From BS750m-G57 sp964607575 (GTDB lineage Bacteria; Planctomycetota; Phycisphaerae; SM23-33), in assembly GCA_964607575.1 (NCBI GenBank), contig CAZSLS010000011.1, positions 1 through 64,000 of the forward strand: a stretch of 64,000 bases of DNA, read 5' to 3'. A program made the translations under genes and the position numbers. The first letter of the stretch is position 1. Every line of letters begins with the position of its first letter. A model generated the notes under the pieces. The model had not been told where the DNA came from and did not search any database. It saw only the letters and a list, made by a program, of their open reading frames with translations. Below are positions 23,550 to 31,174 of the stretch, piece by piece.

Positions 23550-25571
23550 ATGACTCCTTTCGATTCGACAGAAACCCTACCGGGGACAATAGTCCTTGAC
23601 TGCCGCGACGAGCAGATCGATTCGCTCCTGGCCCGTGAGTGGTTGGTGGGAAATCGTCTTGGCGCGTTCGCGTCGGGCACGCCGGCAGGGTGTAATACGC
23701 GCCGATATCACGGACTCCTGATAGCCGCGGCGAGTCCTCCGGTCGGGAGGATGATGATGCTTTCGACGGTAATGGAACGCGTCGAGACGGATCGCGGCTC
23801 ATACGAACTCGCTGCCAACGAGTTCGACGAGGTCTTCTCGCCGATGGGTGTCAACCTGCTGGCGGAATTCCGGAGCGACGCGGCGGTGACTTTCGTCTAT
23901 CGCGTCGGTGACAGCAAGCTGGTCAAGGAGATTCTCCTTGCCGAGGCCGCCAACGCCGTAACCCTGCGGTACACTCTGCACTGCGGTTCGGGGCGGTTGG
24001 TTCTCTCGCCGTTTACCGCACTGAGGGACTTCCACAGTTTGCGCCGGTCGTCGGGCGAAACTCAGGTATCGTTCCGGACAACTGACCGCGGCGTGGTCGT
24101 CCGGGACGACATCAGCCCGGAGTACACACTGCACCTGATGGGGCGCGACGGACAGTTCCGCGCTTCGCCGGACTGGTGGTACAACTTCTACTACCGCCGG
24201 GAAGCTGCCCGCGGGCAGGATGCCCACGAAGACCTCTACTGCCCCGGAACCTTCACCTACGTGCTGGACGATGGCCGGAGTTGTTCGCTTACGGCGGCTT
24301 TGGATGAGCCTGTGAGTTTCGATTTCGATGCCACGCTCCAGCGTCGCACCGAGCGGAGGGCGGAGTTGGCGGGGGCTCTCGCGGCGGGTGCAGATGAAAC
24401 CGCCCGGTCGCTGGCAGCGGTGAGCGACGTCTTCATCGTCCGTCGCAGCTTCCCCAATACCGCATCTTCGACCAGCATTATCGCCGGTTTCCACTGGTTT
24501 GCCGACTGGGGGCGCGATGCGCTGATCTCCCTGCCCGGACTGCTTCTTTCCACCGGACGCTTCTCGCGAGCCCGCAAGGTGTTCAAGACCTTCGCCGACC
24601 ACATGTCAAAAGGCATGATACCCAACCGTTTCGACGACTACGGCGCCTCGCCGCACTACAACAGCATTGACGCTTCGCTGTGGTTCATCATTGCCGCCGA
24701 GCGATATATCCAGGCCGGCGGAGAGGTGTCTTTCTGGAAAGACACGCTGCTGACGGTGTGCGATACGATCCTCAGGTCCTACCGCGAAGGCGCGTCGTTC
24801 GACATTCACGCCGACGGAGACGGGCTGCTGACCGGCGGATCGGACAAGACGCAACTGACCTGGATGGACGCCGCCATCGGCGCCGAGACCGTCACTCCCC
24901 GCTACGGTAAGGCGGTCGAAATAAACGCCCTGTGGTACAGCGCGCATCGAATAATGGCTCATCGCTGCGGCGGCGCCGACGAAAGCCTCGCTCGACACTA
25001 CGCGGATCTGGCGGACATTATCGCCCCCGCATTCGAGCGGGTGTTCTGGAACGAGAAAGATCAATGTCTCCACGATTGCGTCAGCGACGACCTGAAGGAT
25101 GCTTCGATCCGCCCGAACCAGATATTCGCGATTTCACTACCGCACAGCCCCCTGTCGCCCGACAGGCAGCGGGCAGTCCTCCAAACCGTACGACACCACC
25201 TGCTGACACCCCGCGGGCTGAGGACGCTATCGCCCGAGGACCCTCGTTACACAGGCAGCTACGAAGGCTCGCCGCCGTCGCGGGATCGGGCATATCATCA
25301 GGGAACGGTGTGGGCGTGGCTTATCGGGGCGTTTGTCGAGGCGCACCTGAAGGTCCACGCCGGCGACAAGGAGGCAGTCGAGCAGGCGGACCGGTGGTTG
25401 GGGCAATTCGACGAACATCTCTCCGAAGCCGGGATGGGCTACATCAGTGAGATATTCGACGGCGATCCGCCCCACCGTCCGAGGGGTTGTATCGCCCAGG
25501 CGTGGTCGGTCGCTGAATTGCTGCGGGCCAAATGCCTCCTTCAAGCTCACCGCGAGGTATTGCAAAAATGA
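23550..25571 (+). CDS. Amylo-alpha-1,6-glucosidase (glycogen-debranching enzyme, GDE_C/GH133 type)
   Basis: The enzyme removes alpha-1,6 branches from glycogen or related glucans. The 673-residue cytosolic protein has the N-terminal GDE domain (about 25-260: REWLVGNRLGAFASGTPAG, NTRRYHGLLIAA). The C-terminal (alpha/alpha)6 catalytic domain follows (about 290-670: FHWFADWGRDALISLPGLLL, IPNRFDDYGASPHYNSIDAS, TWMDAAIGAETVTPRYGKAV, YHQGTVWAWLIGAF). These are the family's strongest motifs, and the length is typical of the bacterial/archaeal type. No clear ribosome site precedes the ATG. The stop overlaps the start of the next gene by 4 bases. Confidence 0.92.
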   Translation: MTPFDSTETLPGTIVLDCRDEQIDSLLAREWLVGNRLGAFASGTPAGCNTRRYHGLLIAAASPPVGRMMMLSTVMERVETDRGSYELAANEFDEVFSPMGVNLLAEFRSDAAVTFVYRVGDSKLVKEILLAEAANAVTLRYTLHCGSGRLVLSPFTALRDFHSLRRSSGETQVSFRTTDRGVVVRDDISPEYTLHLMGRDGQFRASPDWWYNFYYRREAARGQDAHEDLYCPGTFTYVLDDGRSCSLTAALDEPVSFDFDATLQRRTERRAELAGALAAGADETARSLAAVSDVFIVRRSFPNTASSTSIIAGFHWFADWGRDALISLPGLLLSTGRFSRARKVFKTFADHMSKGMIPNRFDDYGASPHYNSIDASLWFIIAAERYIQAGGEVSFWKDTLLTVCDTILRSYREGASFDIHADGDGLLTGGSDKTQLTWMDAAIGAETVTPRYGKAVEINALWYSAHRIMAHRCGGADESLARHYADLADIIAPAFERVFWNEKDQCLHDCVSDDLKDASIRPNQIFAISLPHSPLSPDRQRAVLQTVRHHLLTPRGLRTLSPEDPRYTGSYEGSPPSRDRAYHQGTVWAWLIGAFVEAHLKVHAGDKEAVEQADRWLGQFDEHLSEAGMGYISEIFDGDPPHRPRGCIAQAWSVAELLRAKCLLQAHREVLQK

Positions 25572-26485
25572 CACAGGCAAGAATCGCGTGGTTTTGGGCT
25601 GCAATGTTTGTGGTGACACATACCGCCGGGGCACAAACCATGCCCGCCGACGACGGGGTGGTGCAAGTTTCGCTGGAGCGTGGGGAAACTCGCGATGACT
25701 CCGAACTGCCCTACCGACGTGCGAATCTCACGGTTCGCTACGCTTCCCCCGCCTCCGGGACCCGCGGCAAGCACGGCGTTATCCGCGGTATCACTGTCCG
25801 CTCGGCTCGCGGCGGTCCGACAATGCTCTTCGGCGTTACGATCCCGCCAGACTCCCCTCCCCGGGCGCTCAGAGTAGTCTTGCCCGCGTTGTCGGCGGAG
25901 GATTCTTACAACGTGCGTCTCCTTGCCGGGGAGACCGCTGACGCTGCTGTTATCGCCGAATTCGATTTGTCGCTCGACTGGCCGGCGGGATGGGTGACTG
26001 CCCAGGCCTTCCTGGATCCGGAGGCCTACGAGACCGGAGATTACCTTCCACCAGTCTGGTCGCATCGCACACTGCAAAGCGTATTTGTAATATCCGCGGT
26101 AGCCTGCGTACTCCTGGCAGCGAGCCTTCTGGTGCGCCATGCGGGGTGGCGCGTGTCCGCCGCGATGGTTACGGTGATCGCTGCCGCCGCGGGGTTATAC
26201 CTCGTCGCGAGTTCCGAACCGACCGTCGTCCGCCAGGAGATTGGCGACGATGGACGCCTGCTGATGGTTTCGTGCCTGCGAGACGGACACTGCGAGATAT
26301 CCGGGCCCCACACCGTACCGCTGTATTACGATCTGGAAGAGATGGCGCGCGACGAGGCGGTCATTCGCACGTCGGAGAAACTCAACGTATATCTCAAATC
26401 GGGCAAAGTCCGCCTCTTTGCACGCCCCGCGGACGCCGGAAGGCGGGCGAAAACTCAACCGGCCACCATGAAATCAGCTCTCTGA
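25568..26485 (+). CDS. Hypothetical exported/membrane protein
   Basis: The 305-residue protein has a signal peptide (residues 1-22, ending HTAGAQT). A likely beta-sandwich extracytoplasmic domain of about 150 residues comes next, then two close membrane segments (near residues 176-195 and 201-220). An acidic C-terminal part of about 80 residues ends the protein. I recognise no family. ATGA overlap with the debranching enzyme and GAGGT 9 bases upstream set the start at 25568 and indicate translational coupling. A functional link to glycogen use is not evident, because this protein is exported and the enzyme is not. Its last 12 bases overlap the end of the convergent gene at 26474. Confidence 0.65.
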   Translation: MTQARIAWFWAAMFVVTHTAGAQTMPADDGVVQVSLERGETRDDSELPYRRANLTVRYASPASGTRGKHGVIRGITVRSARGGPTMLFGVTIPPDSPPRALRVVLPALSAEDSYNVRLLAGETADAAVIAEFDLSLDWPAGWVTAQAFLDPEAYETGDYLPPVWSHRTLQSVFVISAVACVLLAASLLVRHAGWRVSAAMVTVIAAAAGLYLVASSEPTVVRQEIGDDGRLLMVSCLRDGHCEISGPHTVPLYYDLEEMARDEAVIRTSEKLNVYLKSGKVRLFARPADAGRRAKTQPATMKSAL

Positions 26486-26836
26486 CGGCCTCTCGTCGTC
26501 TTCGGACTCGTCTTCGTCGGGAAGCTCGAATCGCTTACCCGCCTCGACCCACGCACTTACCTGGGAAGTCGGTTTTCCGGGCGTCAGTGGCTTGAACCGC
26601 GCCGCGATCCACCGAACACCCCGCATCGCCAGCAGCGCCAAGGTCACCACAAGGAGCACCATCGCCAGATAGGTCATCCATCGGAAGTAGTCCCGCAACA
26701 CCGGGTCATCGCGATTAGCCGACGCCGCGTCGGACAGCGTCCAGATCGCCATTGCCAGACCGATCGTCACCGCCACGAGCAGTACGGCTATGAATGTTCG
26801 CCCGGACGAACGTGTATGAGGTCTCCTCACCGCCAC
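26474..26836 (-). CDS. Small hypothetical protein with two membrane segments
   Basis: The 120-residue protein has two membrane helices (about residues 14-34 and 56-76), a basic loop and an acidic tail (DEDESEDDERPSES). No family is recognised. The start is GTG at 26836, 10 bases inside the end of dnaJ; an alternative GTG at 26830 overlaps the dnaJ stop as GTGA. Either way it is coupled to dnaJ. The gene ends 12 bases inside the convergent plus-strand gene. Confidence 0.6.
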   Translation of the reverse strand: MAVRRPHTRSSGRTFIAVLLVAVTIGLAMAIWTLSDAASANRDDPVLRDYFRWMTYLAMVLLVVTLALLAMRGVRWIAARFKPLTPGKPTSQVSAWVEAGKRFELPDEDESEDDERPSES

Positions 26837-27759
26837 GGTGCATCCTTTCTGGGGTCTGACTGTTGGTGGCTTTGGAACTCTTCGAGCAACTTGCGCCCCT
26901 CGGCGGAGACTTGTTTGTCGATCGCGATCTTGATCAGCACAAATTGATCTCCCCGCCCCGATGCGGCCTTGATACCCTTCTTCCGCAGACGAAGGCGCTG
27001 CCCGCTGCTGGTGCCCGGCGGTACGGTTACTGTGGTCATACCGTCTACGGTGGGCACGTCCACCTTGGCCCCGAGCGCCGCTTCGGTGATGGATATCGGT
27101 ACCTCGACGGTAATGTCATTCCCATTGGCGGTGAAATACGGATGCGGTCTGACCGAGATGATTATGTACAGGTCGCCCTTTCGGCGTCTGTGCTTAAGAC
27201 CCTGTCCTCTCGCGCGGATCCTGGAACCTTCGCGCACGCCGGGGGGGATTTTCACCTCGACGGTCTCGGTTTTTCCGTCGGGGGCATCTCCCCGACGTAT
27301 GAGGAGGGGAACGGTAGTCCCCAACACCGCCTGCATGAACTCCAGCGTCACCCGCTGCTCGATATCCAGGTTCGTATCCTGGCGCACACGGCGTTTTCGC
27401 GAATGGGGTATCTTGCCCCGAAGCGCCTGGAGGATATCGTCGAGCCCCATCCCCATGAATCCCCGCTGCCCCGCGCCACCGCCCGAGAAGAAATCCTGAA
27501 ACCCCCCGCCCGGGACCCCGGAAACACCCGGGGCGCCGGTATGCCCGAATTGATCGTACATCTCGCGTTTCTTCGCGTCGCCGAGTACTTCGTAGGCCTC
27601 GGTGGCTTCCTTGAAGTTCTCGACCGCACCGGAAGCCTTGTTCACGTCGGGATGGTACTTGCGGGCCAGTTTGCGATATGCGCGCTTGATCTCGGCAGCG
27701 GAAGCACCCCGCCCCACGCCGAGAACATCGTAATAATCGCGCTTGGTCATGGAACGCAT
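26827..27759 (-). CDS. DnaJ-class co-chaperone without zinc finger (type B, CbpA-like)
   Basis: The protein stimulates DnaK ATPase activity and delivers substrates. The 310-residue chain has a J domain (about 7-70) with the HPD tripeptide at 36-38. A Gly/Phe-rich linker (about 75-105) and two C-terminal beta-sandwich substrate domains (about 125-300: VTLEFMQAVLGTTVPL, KIPPGVREGSRIRARGQG, VEVPISITEAALGAKVDVPT) follow. The cysteine-rich zinc-binding domain of classical DnaJ is missing, which places it with CbpA/DnaJB proteins. The start may be at 27759 or the in-frame ATG at 27750, which gives the more usual MTKRDYYDVLG. Neither has a good ribosome site. It follows pilC by about 60 bases. Confidence 0.9.
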   Translation of the reverse strand: MRSMTKRDYYDVLGVGRGASAAEIKRAYRKLARKYHPDVNKASGAVENFKEATEAYEVLGDAKKREMYDQFGHTGAPGVSGVPGGGFQDFFSGGGAGQRGFMGMGLDDILQALRGKIPHSRKRRVRQDTNLDIEQRVTLEFMQAVLGTTVPLLIRRGDAPDGKTETVEVKIPPGVREGSRIRARGQGLKHRRRKGDLYIIISVRPHPYFTANGNDITVEVPISITEAALGAKVDVPTVDGMTTVTVPPGTSSGQRLRLRKKGIKAASGRGDQFVLIKIAIDKQVSAEGRKLLEEFQSHQQSDPRKDAPWR

Positions 27760-27810
27760 TCTACACGAAGTGAAGCTCGCGAGAAAGCATTCACCCGCGT
27801 CCGATTCTCA

Positions 27811-27831
27811 CCGGTCGCAATCAGTGACCGG
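27811..27831. repeat. Hairpin CCGGTC-N9-GACCGG at the end of pilC
   Basis: Perfect 6-bp arms surround the pilC stop codon. No U-run follows, so it is not a standard terminator. It could slow decay of the upstream message or reduce read-through into dnaJ. Confidence 0.3.
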
Positions 27832-29041
27832 CAACTTTTGCCATCTTGAAGACCGGCATCAGCAGCGCCATTGCTATACCACCTACTATCACACCCATTA
27901 CGATGATCATCACCGGTTCGATCATGTCGGTGATGGCCTTTACCGCAACCTTGAGATCCTCTTCGCAAAACCTCGCGACGCGGTCCATGACCATGCCGAG
28001 TTTGCCCGATTTCTCGCCGGCGCTTATCATCTGGCAGACGTTTCCCGGAATCAGCGGGGAATCCATGAGCCCCTCAGAGAGGTTCGACCCCTCCTTGACA
28101 CCGTCAGAGACTTTGTCCCAGACAGCCTTAAAGTGCCTGTTTCCCGATACGCGCGATGTGATCTCGAGCCCATCGATCATTCCGACACCGCTGGTGACCA
28201 TTGTCGAGAGACATCGCAGCGACTTTGCCAGACAGGCTTTGCGGAACATACCTCCCATTATGGGCATGCGTATGCGAAATGTGTCCAGTGCGTTTTGTCC
28301 GCCAGGCGTACGCAGGTACATGATCAGACCGCCGACAACGGCGATCGTGCCACCCAGAATGAGATACCAGTAGTCCGTAAAGCCATGACTTATCGCGAGC
28401 AGGACCCGCGTTGGAGCCGGTAGAACAGCCTTCTTGCCCGCATATATCTTCTCGAATTTCGGTAGTATGAATACCAGCAGACAAATAATGATCACCAGAC
28501 AGAATCCCAACATACAGGACGGATATACCATGGCGCCCTTGATGCGCTTGCGGGTCTTGCGCTGCTCTTCCATGTAATCGCTGACTCGCTGGAGCATCGG
28601 TCCCATCGTTCCCGATGCCTCCGAAGCACGCATCAGCGAGACAAACAGCGTGTCGAATTGCCTGGGGTGTTTCTCCAGCGCGTTGGAGAACTCCATTCCG
28701 CCCTTAACGTCTTCCGACACCTCGGACAGCAGTTTCTTCAGACCGCCATGCTCGCTCTGAGATCCTATCAGGTCCAGAGCTTCACTCAGCGGTACACCGG
28801 TATCGACCATCACCGCCAACTGCGCCGCGAAGAAGATTATGTCGTCTTTCTTGACCTTCTTGGTTCCACCGAGCAGCGGGACTTCTTCACCCCCCCCCCG
28901 ACCGAAATCCTCCTGAAGGGAGAGAATCGTATTTCCCCGCTCCTGGAGGCTGTGCGTGGCGTCTGAAACATTGCTGGATTGGAGCGTACCGGTATCGATG
29001 TTCCCCGTTCGATCTCGGATCTTATATGCAAACTGCGGCAT
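27821..29041 (-). CDS. pilC: Type IV pilus / type II secretion inner-membrane platform protein (PilC/GspF)
   Basis: PilC/GspF is the polytopic platform that couples the cytosolic ATPase to pilin assembly. The 406-residue protein has the usual two repeated GspF domains (about 70-195 and 272-395). Each contains the FAAQLAVMVDTGVPLSEALD-type or RCLSTMVTSGVGMIDGLE-type helix, with membrane helices near 170-190, 222-242 and 375-400. The ATG at 29041 has GGAGGA upstream. A run of ten G on the coding strand (28890-28899) encodes RGGG at about residue 48, between the N-terminal segment and the first GspF domain. A slip of one base there would abolish the protein. It lies 51 bases downstream of pilB. 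Confidence 0.9.
   Translation of the reverse strand: MPQFAYKIRDRTGNIDTGTLQSSNVSDATHSLQERGNTILSLQEDFGRGGGEEVPLLGGTKKVKKDDIIFFAAQLAVMVDTGVPLSEALDLIGSQSEHGGLKKLLSEVSEDVKGGMEFSNALEKHPRQFDTLFVSLMRASEASGTMGPMLQRVSDYMEEQRKTRKRIKGAMVYPSCMLGFCLVIIICLLVFILPKFEKIYAGKKAVLPAPTRVLLAISHGFTDYWYLILGGTIAVVGGLIMYLRTPGGQNALDTFRIRMPIMGGMFRKACLAKSLRCLSTMVTSGVGMIDGLEITSRVSGNRHFKAVWDKVSDGVKEGSNLSEGLMDSPLIPGNVCQMISAGEKSGKLGMVMDRVARFCEEDLKVAVKAITDMIEPVMIIVMGVIVGGIAMALLMPVFKMAKVAGH
28890..28899 (-). repeat. G10 homopolymer within pilC coding sequence
   Basis: Ten consecutive C on the plus strand (G on the coding strand) near codon 48 of pilC. Tracts of this length are classic slippage sites in contingency loci of other bacteria. 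The reference length keeps pilC in frame. Confidence 0.85.
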
Positions 29042-29092
29042 TGTTTTTTCCTCCACGTTTAATGGTTTGGTACGTCAAAGCCGCCAGCGACC

Positions 29093-30808
29093 TCAACTCG
29101 TCGTCACGCTCAACACTTCCTCGACGGTCGTGATTCCGGCTTTGACTTTATCCATCCCATCCTGTCTCAGTATCGTCATACCGCTTTCGATGGCGGCTTT
29201 GCGGACCTCGTCGATCGAAATATTCCCGCTGATCTTCTGGCGCAAGTCGTCGGTCATGATAAGCAGTTCATATATACCAATGCGCCCGGAGAAACCGGTT
29301 TTTCGGCATTTCGGGCAACCCTTGCCTCGATAGAACGTTTCGACCGATCCGGCCATTTTTTCGACCACGCGCCGAATGTTCTCCGGCGGGTCGTACGGTT
29401 CCTTGCAAGTCGTACATATCTTCCTGACCAGTCTCTGGGCCAGAACCCCCACCAGTGAGGCGGCGACCAGGTATGACTCTACTCCAACATTCATCAGTCG
29501 CGTAATGGCGCCGGGGGCATTGTTGGTGTGCAGCGTGGAGAGCACCAGGTGTCCGGTGAGCGCTGCCTGTACGGCGATGCGTGCTGTTTCGTCGTCGCGG
29601 ATTTCGCCAATCATCACGATGTCGGGGTCCTGCCTCAACAGGCTGCGAAGCGACGAGGCAAACGAGAACCCGACCCGCTCGTTAACCTGAAACTGGTTGA
29701 CGCCCTTCAGGTTGAACTCCACGGGGTCCTCGACCGTGCAGATATTGACTTCGTCGGAGTTGAGTTCCTTCAGTACACTGTACAGTGTCGTACTCTTTCC
29801 CGATCCGGTAGGCCCGGTGACCAGGACGATCCCGTTCGGCGCCCCTATGGTCTTCTGCCAGTTCTTGAGCATATCGTAGCTGAACCCGAGCTTCTCGAGG
29901 TTCACCATTATGCTTCTATTGTCGATTACGCGGATAACGATCTTCTCGCCATGCTGCCCGGGCATGGTTGAAACTCGCAAATCGATCGGGCGCCCATCCA
30001 TCATCACGTGGATACCGCCGTCTTGAGGCATACGGCGCTCGGCGATGTCAAGTCCCGCCATGATCTTGATGCGGCTCGATATTGCAGGCAGCATCTTGTA
30101 CGGCGGTTTGATCTTCTCGTACAGCGAACCGTCCACGCGATATCTCACGCGAAGAAAGTTGTCGTCGGGTTCTATATGTATGTCCGAGGCGCCTTCCCGA
30201 ACGGCGTGGAAGACCAGGTAGTTAACGAGCTTGATCACCGGCGAACCTTCGGCGGCGGCCTCTATGTCCGTTATGTCTTCGATCTTCTCTTCGACCAGAG
30301 ACAGCTCGCTGGCGTCGGACTCGTCGAATATCTCGTCGATAACGAACACGTTGGCGGAGGGAAGGTGGTTCTCCAGCGTTGCGGCGATGTCCTTCGTTGT
30401 TGCGCAAACGATGACCACTTCGCAACCGGTGAGGCGCTGGACTTCCTCCACGAGGAACACGTTCGCCGGCTCGGTTACCGCCAGTACCAGGCGATTGCGA
30501 ATCTTGAACAGCGGTAGCACCGAGTGTTTCTCGAGGAATTCCCGGGTAAGCAGTTCGATTACCTTTGCATCGGTGATCTTTGGGGAGATGTGGGCAAAGG
30601 GTACTTCGCATCCCTCGGCGAGGGCCTCCATGATCTGGTCTTCAGTACACAGATTCATCTGGAGCAGCACTTCACCCAGCAGCAGTGTGCCATCGGTGCC
30701 TCGCTGGTACTCCAGCGCGCTGGTCACCTCTTCGTCGGTCAGCACGCCCCTGCGTATCAGGAGCTGCCCCAACTGGAGCTTTCTGGCTTTGGTAGGTGTA
30801 CTGATCAC
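29093..30808 (-). CDS. pilB: Type IV pilus / type II secretion assembly ATPase (PilB/GspE)
   Basis: This hexameric ATPase powers pilin or pseudopilin assembly at the inner membrane. The 571-residue protein has an MshEN/GspE N-terminal domain (about 1-150, LGQLLIRRGVLTDEEVTSAL; such domains can bind c-di-GMP). The GspE core follows with Walker A GPTGSGKST (332-340), an Asp box around DPVEFNLKGVNQFQVN, Walker B DPDIVMIGEIRD (about 394-405) and a His box HLVLSTLHTN. The zinc-binding tetracysteine is CTTC plus CPKC. It is an assembly-type ATPase rather than PilT, because it has the extended N-terminus and the cysteine motif. It lies between the STAS gene and pilC. Confidence 0.94.
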   Translation of the reverse strand: MISTPTKARKLQLGQLLIRRGVLTDEEVTSALEYQRGTDGTLLLGEVLLQMNLCTEDQIMEALAEGCEVPFAHISPKITDAKVIELLTREFLEKHSVLPLFKIRNRLVLAVTEPANVFLVEEVQRLTGCEVVIVCATTKDIAATLENHLPSANVFVIDEIFDESDASELSLVEEKIEDITDIEAAAEGSPVIKLVNYLVFHAVREGASDIHIEPDDNFLRVRYRVDGSLYEKIKPPYKMLPAISSRIKIMAGLDIAERRMPQDGGIHVMMDGRPIDLRVSTMPGQHGEKIVIRVIDNRSIMVNLEKLGFSYDMLKNWQKTIGAPNGIVLVTGPTGSGKSTTLYSVLKELNSDEVNICTVEDPVEFNLKGVNQFQVNERVGFSFASSLRSLLRQDPDIVMIGEIRDDETARIAVQAALTGHLVLSTLHTNNAPGAITRLMNVGVESYLVAASLVGVLAQRLVRKICTTCKEPYDPPENIRRVVEKMAGSVETFYRGKGCPKCRKTGFSGRIGIYELLIMTDDLRQKISGNISIDEVRKAAIESGMTILRQDGMDKVKAGITTVEEVLSVTTS

Positions 30809-30832
30809 TGTACGGCGGCCTCTCTTTGCTGC

Positions 30833-31174
30833 TTACGCACCTGCTACTCTGACGGCATCGCTGGTGTTTTCAAAAACCTCGAATACCAGATTGAGTCGCG
30901 TTATCTCCAGGATTGTGGCGACATTCTCGTCACACCTGGCCAACCGTACCTGACCGAACTTCTCGTGCAGCGAATCCTGCGTGTCCAGCAGGTATTCCAG
31001 TAAGGTTGAATCGATAAACGTGATCTCCTCCATGTCGACTATCACATCGACCACCGCGTCGCTCATGAGTTGGTGGTCCACAACTTCCTTAAACGCATCG
31101 AGCGTGTCCTCGGTAAGCTCGCCCTTGGGCTTCAGGATGACCGCGTGTCCGTAATCTTCTACCGGTATGCTCAT
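30833..31174 (-). CDS. STAS-domain protein (anti-sigma-factor antagonist-like)
   Basis: The 113-residue protein is a single STAS domain: VILKPKGELTEDTLDAF, then VVDMEEITFIDSTLLEYLLD with the expected phosphorylatable Ser at residue 56. Such proteins bind or release partner-switching kinases or anti-sigma factors. No matching serine kinase or anti-sigma factor is adjacent, so its partner is unknown. It could act on the neighbouring pilus or signalling proteins. Its ATG overlaps the stop of the HD-GYP gene by 4 bases (ATGA), which shows tight coupling. Confidence 0.83.
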   Translation of the reverse strand: MSIPVEDYGHAVILKPKGELTEDTLDAFKEVVDHQLMSDAVVDVIVDMEEITFIDSTLLEYLLDTQDSLHEKFGQVRLARCDENVATILEITRLNLVFEVFENTSDAVRVAGA

